From positions 434,001 through 498,000 of the forward strand of contig SWDT01000011.1 of the NCBI GenBank assembly GCA_009193035.1: a stretch of 64,000 bases of DNA, in the 5' to 3' direction. Below are positions 40,805 to 52,800 of this stretch, piece after piece; positions within the stretch are counted from its first letter, which is position 1; every line of letters begins with the position of its first letter. The stretch is from Halicephalobus mephisto (taxonomy: Eukaryota; Nematoda; Chromadorea; Rhabditida; Panagrolaimidae). A program made the position numbers and the translations under genes. The notes below the pieces were generated by a model that saw only the letters and a list, made by a program, of their open reading frames with translations, had not been told where the DNA came from and searched no databases.

Positions 40805-43800
40805 ATGCCGTTTATTGGAAAAGATTGGAGAGCTCCTGGAGAAACCTGGATTAAAATCAACGACTCCGGATGGGAGCAAATCAAACTCCGACCCATACAG
40901 GTAATTTTAAATTTAAAAATAAAAAATAATAATTTCGAAAATTTAAAAAATTAAAAATAAAAAATAATAATTTCGAAAATTTAAAAAATTTAAAAATAAA
41001 AAATAATAATTTCGAAAATTTAAAAATAAAAAAAAATAAAAATAATAATTTCGAAAATTTTAAAAATTTAAAAAATAAAAAATAATAATTTCGAAAATAA
41101 AAAAAATAAAAAATAATACTTTCGAAAATTTAAGAAATTAAAAATTAAAAATAGTAATTTTTTTTAAGAAATTTAAAATTTTTATTGTATTTTAAAAACT
41201 TTTAAATTAGAACTTTACTTTTGAAAAATTATGAATTTAATTTTTTTTAAATTTGAATTTTTGAATTTTATTTTTGAAAAAATTTGAATTTTTGAATTTT
41301 ATTTTTGGAAAAATTTGAATTTTCGAATTTTATTTTTGAATGTTTTTTAAAATTTGAATTTTCAGCTTTCATCTTCGATTGATTCTCAGCCGGTTTTTTC
41401 GTCTTTTGAAGACAGATTCAAAAGACATTCGTCTTCTGCTTCGCTAAGTAGCATTGATGAGAATAATCTCAGTCTTTCAACGACTTCATCGACGACCAGC
41501 AGTGTCATCAGATCTGACTCGGATGAATCTGGCAAGTTTCGTTTTGGTTGTATTTGAAAATTTTGTTTCTTCTTGCCTGAGGCAGTTGGAGGATTAACCA
41601 GAGTTTCCTTTCTTTTGGAAAATTGCCTTTTGCGCAACTTTGTTTCCAAAGACGACCTGCGGGGTTCCGGCGAACCTTGACTAATTTGGGTCTAGTGGAG
41701 TCGTCCTGGAAACTAAGAATGAAAAATAAGGATCTAATTTCAGTATACGATGACGACGACTGGATTCCTCATTGTTTCGTCAAAACAACCAAATCCAGGG
41801 AGTTTATCGGGTGTACTTCCATGAGTGAAGCTTTTCATCGACTCGACATTGCCAGATCCGTCGCAAACGTCAGAAGATTCAATTACATTTGCAAGGTCTG
41901 ATCGAACTATTCAAATTACAAAATTTAAAATATTTCATTCTTCTTGCCAAAAAAGCGGGAAATTCAAAAACTTCAAAAAAGTAAAATCAAAATTAACTTT
42001 TTTGGCGTTTTATTCCTGTTTGCCAAAAAAGCGGGAAATTCAAAAACTTCAAAAAAGTAAAATCAAAATTAACTTTTTTGGCGTTTTATTCCTATTGCCA
42101 AAAAAGCGGGAAATTCAAAAAAATAAAATCAAATTTTTTGGCGTTTTATTCTTCTTGTCAAAAACGCGGTAAATTTAAAAATTTCTTATAAATTAATAAA
42201 ATAAAAATTTTTTAAATTATGATATTTATTTTTTTTTTAAATTAATGAAATTTTTATTTTTTTAAATTAATGAAATTTATTTTTTTTTTAAATTAATGAA
42301 ATTTATTTTTTTTAAATTAATGAAATTTTTATTTTTTTTAGAATTAATGAAATTTATTTTTTTTTTAAATTAATGAAATTTTTATTTTTTTTTAAATTAA
42401 TGAAATTTATTTTTTTGACGTTAGTATTTTGAAAATTTTTCCTCTTTAAAAACTAACGTCGAAAATTCAAAACACTTGCGCGTTTTTCCACTTTAGTTTT
42501 GGCCAGCTGATTGGTCTCTCGAACCGACCAAAACAAATCCGAAAATTTTAAGTAAATATCTTCAATTTTGTTTTTATAAAAAAATGACCGTATTTGCAGG
42601 TGGTACAAATCTTAGTGGATGAAAAATTACGAAATTTGAGTGCAACAGCAAGAAAACATTTATTTTCAATCATCCAATCCATCGTAATTCACAGTAAGTG
42701 AAATTTTTTATTTTAAGTAATCCTTGAATTTTGATCAATCTGGTCATGTGTGAATTTTTTTGAGAAAAACAGGCTTATCGGGGAAATTGGGTTCCAAAGG
42801 GACACGTGAACGACTAAAGATGACACGAGCCAGTCATCTGATGACTCGGTCATTTTTTGTCTGGTCCAACCAGCTGCCTCAAACAGCTGATCGATTAAAT
42901 GTTTGACAGTTGCTCCCCGGCGATGTTTCTTCCCTTTCGATTCGCATTGATTTCGAAATTCTTCCTTCTTAAATTAATTTGCCTTAACTAAGATATTAAG
43001 TTGATTTAACTACGAAAAAGTGATAAAAATCCTACAAAATAAAGGAAACAAATATTGTACAGTTGATCGATTAATGTTTGACAGTTGCTCCCCGGCGATG
43101 TTTCTTCCCTTTCGATTCGTATTGATTTCGAAATTCTTCCTTTTTAAATTAATTTGCCTTAACTAAGATATTAAGTTGATTTAACTACAAAAAAGTGATA
43201 AAAATCCTACAAAATAAAGAAAATAAACACTGTACAGTTGATCGATTAATGTTTGACAGTTGCTCCCCGGCGATGTTTCTTCCCTTTATTTCGTAATATC
43301 TCTGTGATTTTTATATCAATTTTTCTGATAGTTAAATTAACTTAATATATCAAGTGAATAAGAAAAGTTAATTTTAAAAAAATTCCGAAATCAACGTGAA
43401 TGAAAGGGGAAGAAGTGCCGTTGGGGATCAGTTGTCGCTGAGGAGGAGGTGGAAGTAGAGGAAAAGTGTTACTGGGAAATCAATTGTCGTTGGGGAAGAA
43501 GTATCACCAGGAATCCAATCTCATTGAAGAAAAAGTGCCTCTGGGAATTGGATCTTACTAGAGAAAAAATATCTCTAGAGATTAAATCCTACTAAGAAAA
43601 AAGTGGTTCTGGGAATCAAATTGTACTAAGGAAGAAGTGTCTTTAAGGATCAATCGCCGTTGGGGAAAAAGTGCCTCTGGGGATCGAATTTTACTAAGGA
43701 AGAAGTGATTCTAGAGATCGAATCTTACTAAAGAAGTGCTTCTAAGGATTAATCGTCATTGAGGAGAAAGTGCCTCTGGGGATTGGATCTTATTAGAGAA

Positions 43801-46483
43801 GTGGCTCTAAGGATCGATCGCTGTTGGGGAAAAGTGCCTCTGGGGATCGAATCTTACTAAGGAAGAAGTGATTCTAGAGATCGAATCTTACTAAAGAAAT
43901 GCTTCTAAGGATCAATCGTCATTGGGGAGAAAGTGCCTCTGGGGATCGAATTTTACTAAAGGTGCCTCTGGGGATCAGATCTCACTAGGGAGCAAGTGTC
44001 ACTGGGGGAGCATCTGGCGAACAGCTGATCGATCTTTTTTTGACGGATTTACATATGATCGAACCAGTTTTGCTGCTAAAAATGAACTAACTTGTCCGCA
44101 ATCGGTCACAGCTTAAACTAAGGACTTCCTGAAAATAGAAAAATTTTAAATCTAAAAAAATAAACTTTTTTGTTACAGTTTTCATAATGAATTTCTTCCA
44201 TTTTTCGGCCACATCAGGATTATTAATCTAAAATTGTTCGCAATTTGAAGTTTCATTAGGTCATCCGGAGAAGAACAAACAACCATCGGATGGAATGAAC
44301 TCAGTTTTGGCCACTTGCAAAAATAAATATTTGTCTTGTTGACGGACCAGTTTTGTTCGAAAATTTGAAAAATCCAAAGATAATTGTCAAAAATTTAGAA
44401 ATAATTGTTAAAAATTCGAAAAATTAAAAAATAATTATTAAAAATTTTCAAAAATTTAGAAAATTAAAAAATAATTATTAAAAATTTAGAAAATTTTAAA
44501 ATAATTGTTAAAAATTTGGGAAATTAAAAAATAATTATTAAAAATTTTCAAAAATTTAGAAAATTAAAAAATAATTATTAAAAATTTTCAAAAATTTTAA
44601 AATAATTGTTAAAAATTTGGGAAATTAAAAAATAATTATTAAAAATTTAGAAAATTTAAAAATAATTATTAAAAATTTAAAAAAATTTAAAATAATTGTT
44701 AAAAATTTGGGAAATTAAAAAATAATTATTAAAAATTTAGAAAATTTAAAAATAATTATTAAAAATTTAAAAAAATTTAAAATAATTGTTAAAAATTCAG
44801 GCATCGAACAAGATATCCATGTCAATACTGCCAGGGAACTGGTGAATAATTTCGGAATGAAATTAGAAGGTCACATGTATGGCTCTCCTCAAGTCGTTCA
44901 TCGACAAATGGATACTGTAGGAAATCTTTTGGATATGATTTCGGATCGACAACCGAAAGTTTTAAATGAATCCAGTGAAGAATCCTTAACTTTCATGGAT
45001 CTCCCGAGAGAAGTGATCTCCTTGATCCTCCGGAAGCTCCCCGACCACATCTCCCTCCTCGAAGCCGCCAAAGCCCACGAAATCTTCGAAGCCATAATCC
45101 AGAAGGAAGAACGGATGTGGGATGGCCTCAGTCAATTTCATTTCACTCAGGAACAAATCGAAAAACATCAAGTAAATTTTAATTTTAAATTTTTTTCGAA
45201 ATTAAAATTTTAAAATTTAAAATTTTTTAATTTTTTTAAAATTTTTAATTTTTTTAAAATTTTTAATTTTTTTCAAAATTTAAATTTTTTTCGATATTTA
45301 AATTTTCAAATTTTTAATTTTTGAAAATTTACATTTTTTTAATTTTTTGGAAATTTAAATTTTTTTGATTTTTCTAAATTTAAATTTTTTTGATTTTTCT
45401 AAATTTAATTTTTTTGAGTTTTTTTTTATTTTAAAGCATTTTGATTTTCTAATTTCTTTAATTTAATTTTTTTGGAATTTTTTATGATATATGGACTTAT
45501 AGACACCAGAAATGAAGGGCAGAAGCCTCTTCTTCCAACTGAAAAAGTATTACGGACTCCGGGAACACTACGCAGACTTGATCCATATCTGCTGCCACTG
45601 CAAAGCGCTCTTCTGGAAGGTCTGTTTTTGGTTTAATTAGAATCTTCTGAAAACTCTCATCCGTAATCTGAATTCTAGAATCTGTAAAAAATTCTGGAAA
45701 TTCGTAACAAGACAATTTTGTGACAGAATTCGTTTCTGATTTTTATAGTAGTAAATTCTGAGATTTTTCAGATTTCCGAAGACGATTCTGGAATCTTCTA
45801 GGATCCCCGTAGAAGCTTTCGGAACTTTTCAGAATCCGATCAAAGTTTCTAAAATTTTCACGAATCTTTGAAGTTTTAACAAGTTTTTGGAGTTTTCTAA
45901 AATCTATTAGAATCTTCTATAAGCTCTTAGAATCTTCAGAATCCTAAAAGATCTTCTAGAACTTTTCAGAATTCCTTCGAAACTTCTAAAATTTTTCAGA
46001 ATCTTTGAAATTCTAGAAACTTCTAAATTTTTCAGAATTTTTGAAGCTTTAATAAGTTTTTGAGATCTTCTAGAATCTTCCAAAATCTATTAGAATCTTC
46101 TATAAGCTCTTAGAATCTTCAGAATTCTAAAAGATCTTCTAGAACTTTCCAGAATTCCTTCGAAACTTAAATTTTTCAGAATCTTTGAAATTCTAGAAAC
46201 TTCTAAATTTTTCAGAATCTCTTAGGAACTTTTACAACCTACCAGAAGCTTTCTAGAAGATCATAATTTTTCTAAACCGAAATTTGAAAATCTAAGATTC
46301 TACAAAATCCCAAAAATCTGAATTAAACAACTTTTGTAATTTTTTACATCATTCTCTTTTTTGTTAATTTACAAATCCAAAAAACTCATATTTCAGGATT
46401 CTGGACATCCATGTGTTTCCCGCGAGTCCCCGAGTGTAAGAGTGACTCCGCAGCAGTTCGTCGACATGTTGCTCTTCCTCTAG
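40805..46483 (+). CDS. FBXO25/32-like: F-box protein, FBXO25/FBXO32 (atrogin-1) family
   Basis: SCF ubiquitin-ligase substrate receptor; the vertebrate paralogues act in muscle atrophy and the nucleus. Exons 40805-40900, 41366-41546, 41744-41895, 42600-42693, 44801-45171, 45503-45619, 46397-46483; 365 aa (human 355-367). The N terminus MPFIGKDWRAPGETWIKI matches MPFLGQDWRSPGQNWVK. Then DDWIPHCFVKTTKSREFIGC...EAFHRLDIARSVANVRRFNY, the F-box SLTFMDLPREVISLILRKLP, and the C-terminal KGRSLFFQLKKYYGLREHY...ICCHCKALFWK...TPQQFVDMLLFL. Exon 2 could instead end at 41531 with a GC donor (G|gcaagt), five residues shorter. The long introns carry several arrays. Confidence 0.92.
41930..42180. repeat. Tandem repeat in F-box intron 3
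   Basis: Three copies of about 75 bp with GCCAAAAAAGCGGGAAATTC and AACTTTTTTGGCGTTTTATT; the AAAAAAGC/GCGTTTT words pair as an inverted repeat inside each unit. From 42200 to 42415 follows a TTTTAAATTAATGAAATTTA ladder. Confidence 0.8.
42890..43290. repeat. 175-bp tandem repeat, three copies (F-box intron 4)
   Basis: GTTTGACAGTTGCTCCCCGG starts at 42901, 43076 and 43251 (period 175). The first two copies are almost identical over their full length (GATGTTTCTTCCCTTTCGAT ... CTAAGATATTAAGTTGATTT); the third is truncated after about 40 bp. AACAGCTGATCGAT flanks the first copy and reappears at about 44023. Confidence 0.9.
43420..44020. repeat. GC-richer minisatellite in F-box intron 4
   Basis: Many degenerate copies of a unit of about 30-35 bp: AGAAGTGCCTCTGGGGATCG / AATCTTACTAAGGA. 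It is unusually GC-rich for an intron here. The ORF at 43922 is an artefact of the repeat. Confidence 0.85.
44385..44800. repeat. AT tandem ladder before F-box exon 5
   Basis: Repeated AAATTAAAAAATAATTATTA / AAAATTTAGAAAATTT words up to the acceptor of exon 5 at 44800. Confidence 0.8.
45780..46230. repeat. Degenerate repeat in last F-box intron
   Basis: Repeated TTCTAGAACTTTTCAGAATT, CCTTCGAAACTTCTAAA and TCTATTAGAATCTTCTATAA blocks, with at least two copies of about 130 bp. Confidence 0.75.
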
Positions 46484-46656
46484 CGACCTCAGTCCCATAC
46501 CGGTCCTTCTGTTGTCGAGCGGACAGCTCGAAGACGATTCTGATATACTATAATCGAAAAAAACTACTGTATATTGCTTTTTCGCTCATTTATTTGTTGA
46601 TATTGCTTATGGCCAGCATTTCCGGGTTTCAAAAATACAAAATTGAAACTACACGA

Positions 46657-46662
46657 AATAAA
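46657..46662 (+). terminator. Polyadenylation signal AATAAA (F-box gene)
   Basis: AATAAA 174 nt after the F-box stop and about 250 bp before the stop of the convergent coiled-coil gene. Confidence 0.55.
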
Positions 46663-46837
46663 TATTAAAGCTTTCAAAATCTCGTTATAACAGAAATTAT
46701 TTATTGGCACATGGGATATTCTTCAACAATACAGTAATCAAGATGCATGATCACTACCTAGAAAATCAGAACTCAACTCCAAAAACTAAACAAATTCAAC
46801 AAGTAAGAAGTTCAAGTAAAGCACATTTTGTTTTTTT

Positions 46838-46908
46838 TCCAGTAGTGCAGTGGCCAGCATGCGTGACTGCCATTCAGGAGACCCGGGTTCGATTCGTAGA
46901 CGAAACGA
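46838..46908 (+). tRNA. tRNA-Gly(GCC)-like relic
   Basis: It has a near-consensus A box (TAGTGCAGTGG), loop CTGCCAT that would place anticodon GCC, and a B box GGTTCGATTC with normal spacing. The T stem is broken (CCGGG against CGTAG) and no acceptor stem forms, so this is probably a pseudogene or the head of a tRNA-derived SINE. A T run precedes it. It lies just past the end of the coiled-coil gene on the opposite strand. Confidence 0.45.
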
Positions 46909-46909
46909 T

Positions 46910-48835
46910 TTACTTATTGATATATGACGCCAGTTGCGTTTCGAGAGTCTGAATTTCAGCTTCATATTTGGATTTCATTTCCTGTTTTTCCTTTATGTAG
47001 GCATTCTCCATTTTCGAGATCTCTTTCCGCCAATGAGATTCCGGAGGTCTTTTATCCAACTTGTCCTCTAGGATTTTGATGTCTTCCCTGGCGTCGTGAA
47101 GTTCGTTTTTGAGTTTTTCTTTTTCATCGCGTTCGCTTTGTAGACTTGTCTTCAAAGCTGTGATTTCTGCTTTCAAAGAACTTACATCTTCTACTTTATT
47201 CTGTTGTAAGTTTTTTACCTTATTCTTCAGATGTTCGTTCAACATTAACAGTTCGTGATTTTCATCTTCCTAAATAATTAATTATTTAGAAAATTACACT
47301 ATCATAAAAATGAGAAGTAAATTTTATTACGAAATAGTGGATTTTGAAGTTTTTAGGAAGCAGCTCGAGTGACGGTCATTTCGTAATCTTATGTAGTTTT
47401 GTAATGACTAAGTATTACTGCGAAAAATCGTAAATTTTGTCACGATTTAGTTTTGAAATGAAATTTTGGGACTTGTTAAAAAAACAAAGTAACTAATGTG
47501 ATGGTTATTTCGTAATCCTATGTGGTTTCGAAATCATCGCTTTGGTAGTCTACGGAACTGTCCGGTTTTTCAAATTTACTTCAGAATCGAAACAGTTCGG
47601 TTCGAACCTCTCGATTTTCGAACTCCAATCAATTCAGCTTGAATTCGAAATTCTCGATTTTAAAAGGTACTTAAAGTTGGAAAACCGACAGTTCTGGTGA
47701 TACACTCTCGCTAGACGATCTAGGAACTGCTGAATCAGGATGTAATCCCGTCTACTTTTAGCACTAAAAGTTATATATCGAATTTTCCGTCTTCGAAAAA
47801 CCACAACTACTTCATCGAAACCTAATTGCTGTGGTTGTTATTTAAAAATCAAAACAACTCACTATTATTCTTTGATTATCCTGGAACCTGTTCATTACTT
47901 TGTCTACTGCTTTTTCAAAAATATGTATAGCTGCAGTCCCAACTTCAGTCCTCTTTTCCACAAGCCAATTGATATCGTCAGAAGTTAACGTCGACATTGG
48001 TTTCTTCATAGATGTTTCATTCGATGCATCTGAACGTTCCAAATTCGATGGATGACCGTTCGGAAAAGCCTGGGTTTCTTTTTTTAACTCTGCAAAGTGA
48101 TATTTTAGATTATCATAATACTAAACATTAGATACATTAACATATCGAAAATTAAATATATAAAACGTGTTCAGCATATTGATATATAAAATATGTTAAA
48201 TATATATCATAGATCGAAAATAAATAAATATCGATATATAAAATATGTTAAATATATATCATATTTATCGAAAATAATTAAATATCGATATATCAAAAGT
48301 GTTCAGTATATCATATTTATCGGAAATGATTAAATATCGATATATCAAACGTGTTCAGTATATCATATTTATCGAAAATGATTAAATATTGATATATCAA
48401 ACGTGTTAAATACATCACATAGATAAAAAATAATTAAATATCGATATATCAAACATATTCAGGTATTGATATCTGATTATTAACTATTAAACCCACCGTT
48501 TGCTTCGTCTGAATCTGGAGAGATCGGTAAAGAATTCATCAATAGATCGAAAGGCGCATTCGATGAAGACCTCGGTTCAGTTTCCCTAAAGTCATCTCTG
48601 GATTCAGGTCGACGGGGGAAATCCGAGGACATTATGGATCTCCTTCTGTGACGTGGTCCTCTGGATCTCGATTGACTTAGACGGGACCTACTCGAAGTAT
48701 GTCTGTATCGATTTCTGTCATCGTAATATTCATCTTGAGATCCTTGAAAATATCGCTGAAATTTTCATATAAAAATTAAAAAAAATTAAAATAATTATTT
48801 TTTAAAATTACCTTATATAGACGATAATCTGACAT
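46910..48835 (-). CDS. Arg/Ser-rich and coiled-coil protein (289 aa), unknown
   Basis: Exons 48835-48812, 48755-48497, 48089-47863, 47269-46910; frame closes to 289 aa. The start codon directly follows gtgcag. N-terminal region: Tyr/Asp/Arg-rich with an SR stretch (YRHTSSRSRLSQSRSRGPRH). The middle is acidic/Ser-rich. From about residue 175 to the end it is a long coiled coil (NEHLKNKVKNLQQNKVEDVS; LQSERDEKEKLKNELHDARE; EKQEMKSKYEAEIQTLETQL). No named family recognised; a structural or RNA-linked role would be a guess. Intron 3 carries a 497-bp dispersed repeat also found at 52192. Confidence 0.7.
47311..47807. repeat. 497-bp dispersed repeat, copy 1
   Basis: Nearly identical, in the same orientation, to 52192-52687 (for example AGTTCTGGTGATACACTCTC and GCTAGACGATCTAGGAACTG/AGC). 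No ORF and no clear terminal inverted repeats. It lies in intron 3 of the coiled-coil gene. Confidence 0.9.
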
Positions 48836-49897
48836 CTGCACTACTGTATTAAAGCTAATTCAGAAAACAACCAGAGATTGACGAAATTCAATGGAAACAA
48901 AACTCAAAATAAAATGTAAAAAATGAACTAGTTCCTTTGGAAAAGAGCAGCGTGCCCGTTTCCAAAGTATAAAAGAAGAAAGTGTTCCATAAGCGAAACG
49001 AAGAGGAAATACATTCGTCTAGAACGATTAAAAATGTGCTGTGATCGATTGCAAGTGATGCACATGCACAAGTACATATATATTTATATATAACGTATAT
49101 TATGTATATTATCAAAATATATATATATACATATCTAGTGGTGAACAGAGCTATCGATCTTCGAACTTAGCAGTTTGGATTCGGATTTGAATCAGTTCGA
49201 AGTTCGATTTGAAATTGACAGCTCTAATGATGAATATATGAGTAAATATGCAGTCACATACACTTATATATGTAGATACAGGTAAATTTATCGAAGTACA
49301 GATATGAGGATTTATTTAAGAATATGTATATATTTCCATAGATATGGATATATGCTGATATAATTGAATATATTCACAGATACACATATATTTATGCATA
49401 TATATATGTATATATGTATATATGTATATATGTATATATGTATATATGTATATATGTATATATGTATATATGTATATATGTATATATGTATATATGTATA
49501 TATGTATATATGTAGTTATTCACATCTATGTATATATTCATGTATATCTATAGATATATAAAGATTTACATAGATATATATACGTAATTATTCACATCTA
49601 TGTATATATTCACGTATATCTATAGATTTACATGCATATCTATGTAGTTATTCAAATCTATGTATATATATGCATGCTGAAAACTTTCTTTATTGTGTGA
49701 GTAATGTTGATTGGAAATTAGTTGTTTTTTGTTGTTATTTTTGATATATGGTAATTAAAAAGTGGATTTCCAAGATTAATGGTTTCATTGGTGGTGGATT
49801 TGTTTACAAAGATCAATATTTCTAATTTTATTTTATCAAAAAACCGGGGAATGACGAAATTTGGATTCTTGGGCAGTGTCGTCGGGGATCGGACGAT
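48836..49897. other. Intergenic region with a (GTATATAT)n microsatellite
   Basis: Between the coiled-coil gene start and the axotactin-like stop. 49395-49512 is about 14 perfect copies of the octamer GTATATAT, and TATA-rich degenerate flanks extend from 49070 to 49670. The ORF at 49364 is an artefact. No gene recognised. Confidence 0.8.
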
Positions 49898-52800
49898 TTA
49901 AACTCCGTTGAGATGGTCTAGGGATATCCGCGGGACTTCTGCTGGTGTTAGTTGTCGGGGGGATTTGGGAGATCTCGAGGGATGATCTTCTTTCGCGAAT
50001 GAGCTGATTCTGTCTGGATTTGTTTTTTCTAACATGTTATATCTAAAAAAACCAATTTATTAAAATTAAAAAATTAAAAAATTAAAAATAAAAACCGACG
50101 TTTTTTTGTCCATGATGTTTGGTTTTTCTTCTCCGAAGCCCTGAGCGAGTTGTTTGTCTATGTCCTCGGGGTCGTCGTGGCTGTAGGCGTCGATGGAGTC
50201 CTCGTCGGGATAGTCCTGAGCGGTATGATAGATCGACGTTACGGAAGCCTACGAACGGAAGATCCGTCTAGGGCCTTCGAAAAACCAAACTCACCTTGTT
50301 CGACGTCATCGGATTGTCAGAATCAGATACAGAAGGCCGATCGGGGATTTTGTTCGTCGGAGTTCCATTTTTAAACAAGTTTTCCGTAGGTTTCGGGATG
50401 TCGAAGTTGTCGTTCACAGAAACCGAATCCGGAGAAGACATGGTCTGGATCGGGTCTTCCGGAGCCACTGGAAAGTTCAATAAAAATTTTATATCATAGA
50501 TTATAAAAAATCAGAAATGAACGTTGTTGCAAAATTGTCCCGACACGAATATCAGGGATCTCATGAGAACTACAGTAACCTATGCATTGATTTTGTGTGA
50601 CAGTTTTTTCGTAATTGTCACGTAATCAGAGAACTCGCCGAAGACGGGCTCCACTACTCGTTACTACAAAAAGTGAAAAATCCTACAGCGAATTCTCCGA
50701 CAATCACGTCAAATTCGCTTATTTTCGAGCAAAAATGGAAATTAATGTTTAAAATAATTTAAAAAATTAAATAAATTTTTGTCCCAAAATTTTCGATAAT
50801 GTCGAATTCGCTTATTTTCGAGCGAAAATGGAGATTAATGTTTAAAATAATTAAATTAAATAAATTTTTGTCCCAAAATCTTCGATAATAATATCGAATT
50901 CGCTTATTTTCGAGCAAAAATGGAGATTAATGTTTAAAATAATTTAAAACTGACGTTTTGTGAGTGGATAATTTTCCTCAGGTCTGGCTCCCGTCCCGAT
51001 CGGCGGAAGTTGCTTCTTCCTTCTGCAGAAGAACAGACAACATAGAATCAACAAGATCAGAAGCAATGTCAACAGGAGCCACACCCACCAGGGAATGCCC
51101 CCTGAGGGTCCTATTTCGTCATTGGACGGAGTGAAGTTGGATTGGAAGGAAATCGGCGTGAAAACCGCGTCCCAATGAGGAAACTGAACGTTTCTTTGCA
51201 ATGCTGAAAACAAATTTTTAAAAATAAAAAATTAATTTTAAAATTTAAAATTTAAAAAATAAAAAAATTAATTTTAAAATTAAAAATAAAAAAAATTTTA
51301 AAATTCTGAAATTTTATTTTGAGGGAATTTCTATTTTTTATTTTTATCAAATTTTATTAAAAATCTTACTTGGCAAGACCCCGGGAACAAGGAAGGACTT
51401 GCACGTCGACTGGATCAGTTTCAAGTTCGGATCTGGCTCGTCGATGAGGTACTTCTTTGTGTCAATTAAGTAATTGAAATAATACAAAAATGGCTGGAAA
51501 ACTGTTTTCGAACTTCTGTGGAAATCAATATCCACATCTGAAAAATTTTTAAAATTTAAATTATTTAAAATTTAAAATTATTTAATTTTTAAAATTATTT
51601 AAAATTAGAAATTTTTGAAATTACTTAAATTTAAAATTCTTTGAAAATTTAAAAATTCAAAATTCTTTGAAATTTAAAATTTCCAAAATTATTTAAATTT
51701 AAAATTCTTCAAAATTTCCAAAATTACTAAAAATAAAAAAAATTACTTGAAAGACATCCGTGATAACTGTCGAAAATTTCTCCTTCTTCTATTCTGCCTC
51801 CGAATCTGAATTCAACGACGTTCCCGAGATGAAGAAAAAGGTCTTCTTCGAAGTACTGTTTGTCAGAATCCACTACGATTCGAATTTTCTGATTTTTCTC
51901 GAAAGTGGCCTGGAAGAAATGCCTGTGGCCGTCGGTGAAGTTGGAACCGAACACGTGGACTTCTTCGGGCTTCCCTGTGTAGAATACAGTAATCGAAGCA
52001 TTCGGATGAAGAGTCACTTGGAGTTCACTGAAGTCGTTGATTAAAATCTAATTATTGTGAAAATCGAAATTAAAAAATTTTACAAAATAAATTTGACGCG
52101 AAATTTCGGAACTTGTTAAAAAAAAAAGTAACGCATGTGATGGTTATTTCGTAATCTTATGTAGTTTTGTAATTAATGAGTATTGTGAAAATGAGAAGTA
52201 AATTTTATTACGAAATAGTGGATTTTGAAGTTTTTAGGAAGCAGCTCAAGTGATGGTCATTTCGTAATCTTATGTAGTTTTGCAATGACTAAGTATTACT
52301 GCGAAAAATCGTAAATTTTGTCACGATTTAGTTTTGAAATGAAATTTCGGGACTTGTTAAAAAACAAAGTAACTAATGTGATGGTTACTTCGTAATCCTA
52401 TGTGGTTTCGAAATCATCGCTTTGGTAGTCTATGGAACTGTCCGGTTTTCCAAATCTACTTCTGAATCGAAACAGTTTGGTTCGAACCTCTCGATTTTCG
52501 AACTCCAATCAATTCAGCTTGAATTCGAAATTCTCGATTTTTAAATGTACTTAAAGTTGGAAAACCGACAGTTCTGGTGATACACTCTCGCTAGACGATC
52601 TAGGAACAGCTGAATCAGAATGTAATCCCGTCTACTTTTAGCACTAAAAGTTATATATCGAATTTTCCGTCTTTGAAAAACCACAACGACACTCATAATA
52701 CCCTGTTAGCCATCGATTGGTTTGATTTTTGAAAATTGAATAAATTTAAAAAGTTACTTTTCGTTGTTGAAGTAAGCTGTGGCGATTCTCTGGGTCTTCT

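Noticed and set aside
43922..44116. ORF with GSNFTKGASGDQ-like repeats
   Set aside because: Runs through the GC-rich minisatellite inside an F-box intron.
49364..49561. ORF encoding YICIYVYM repeats
   Set aside because: It is the translated (GTATATAT)n microsatellite.
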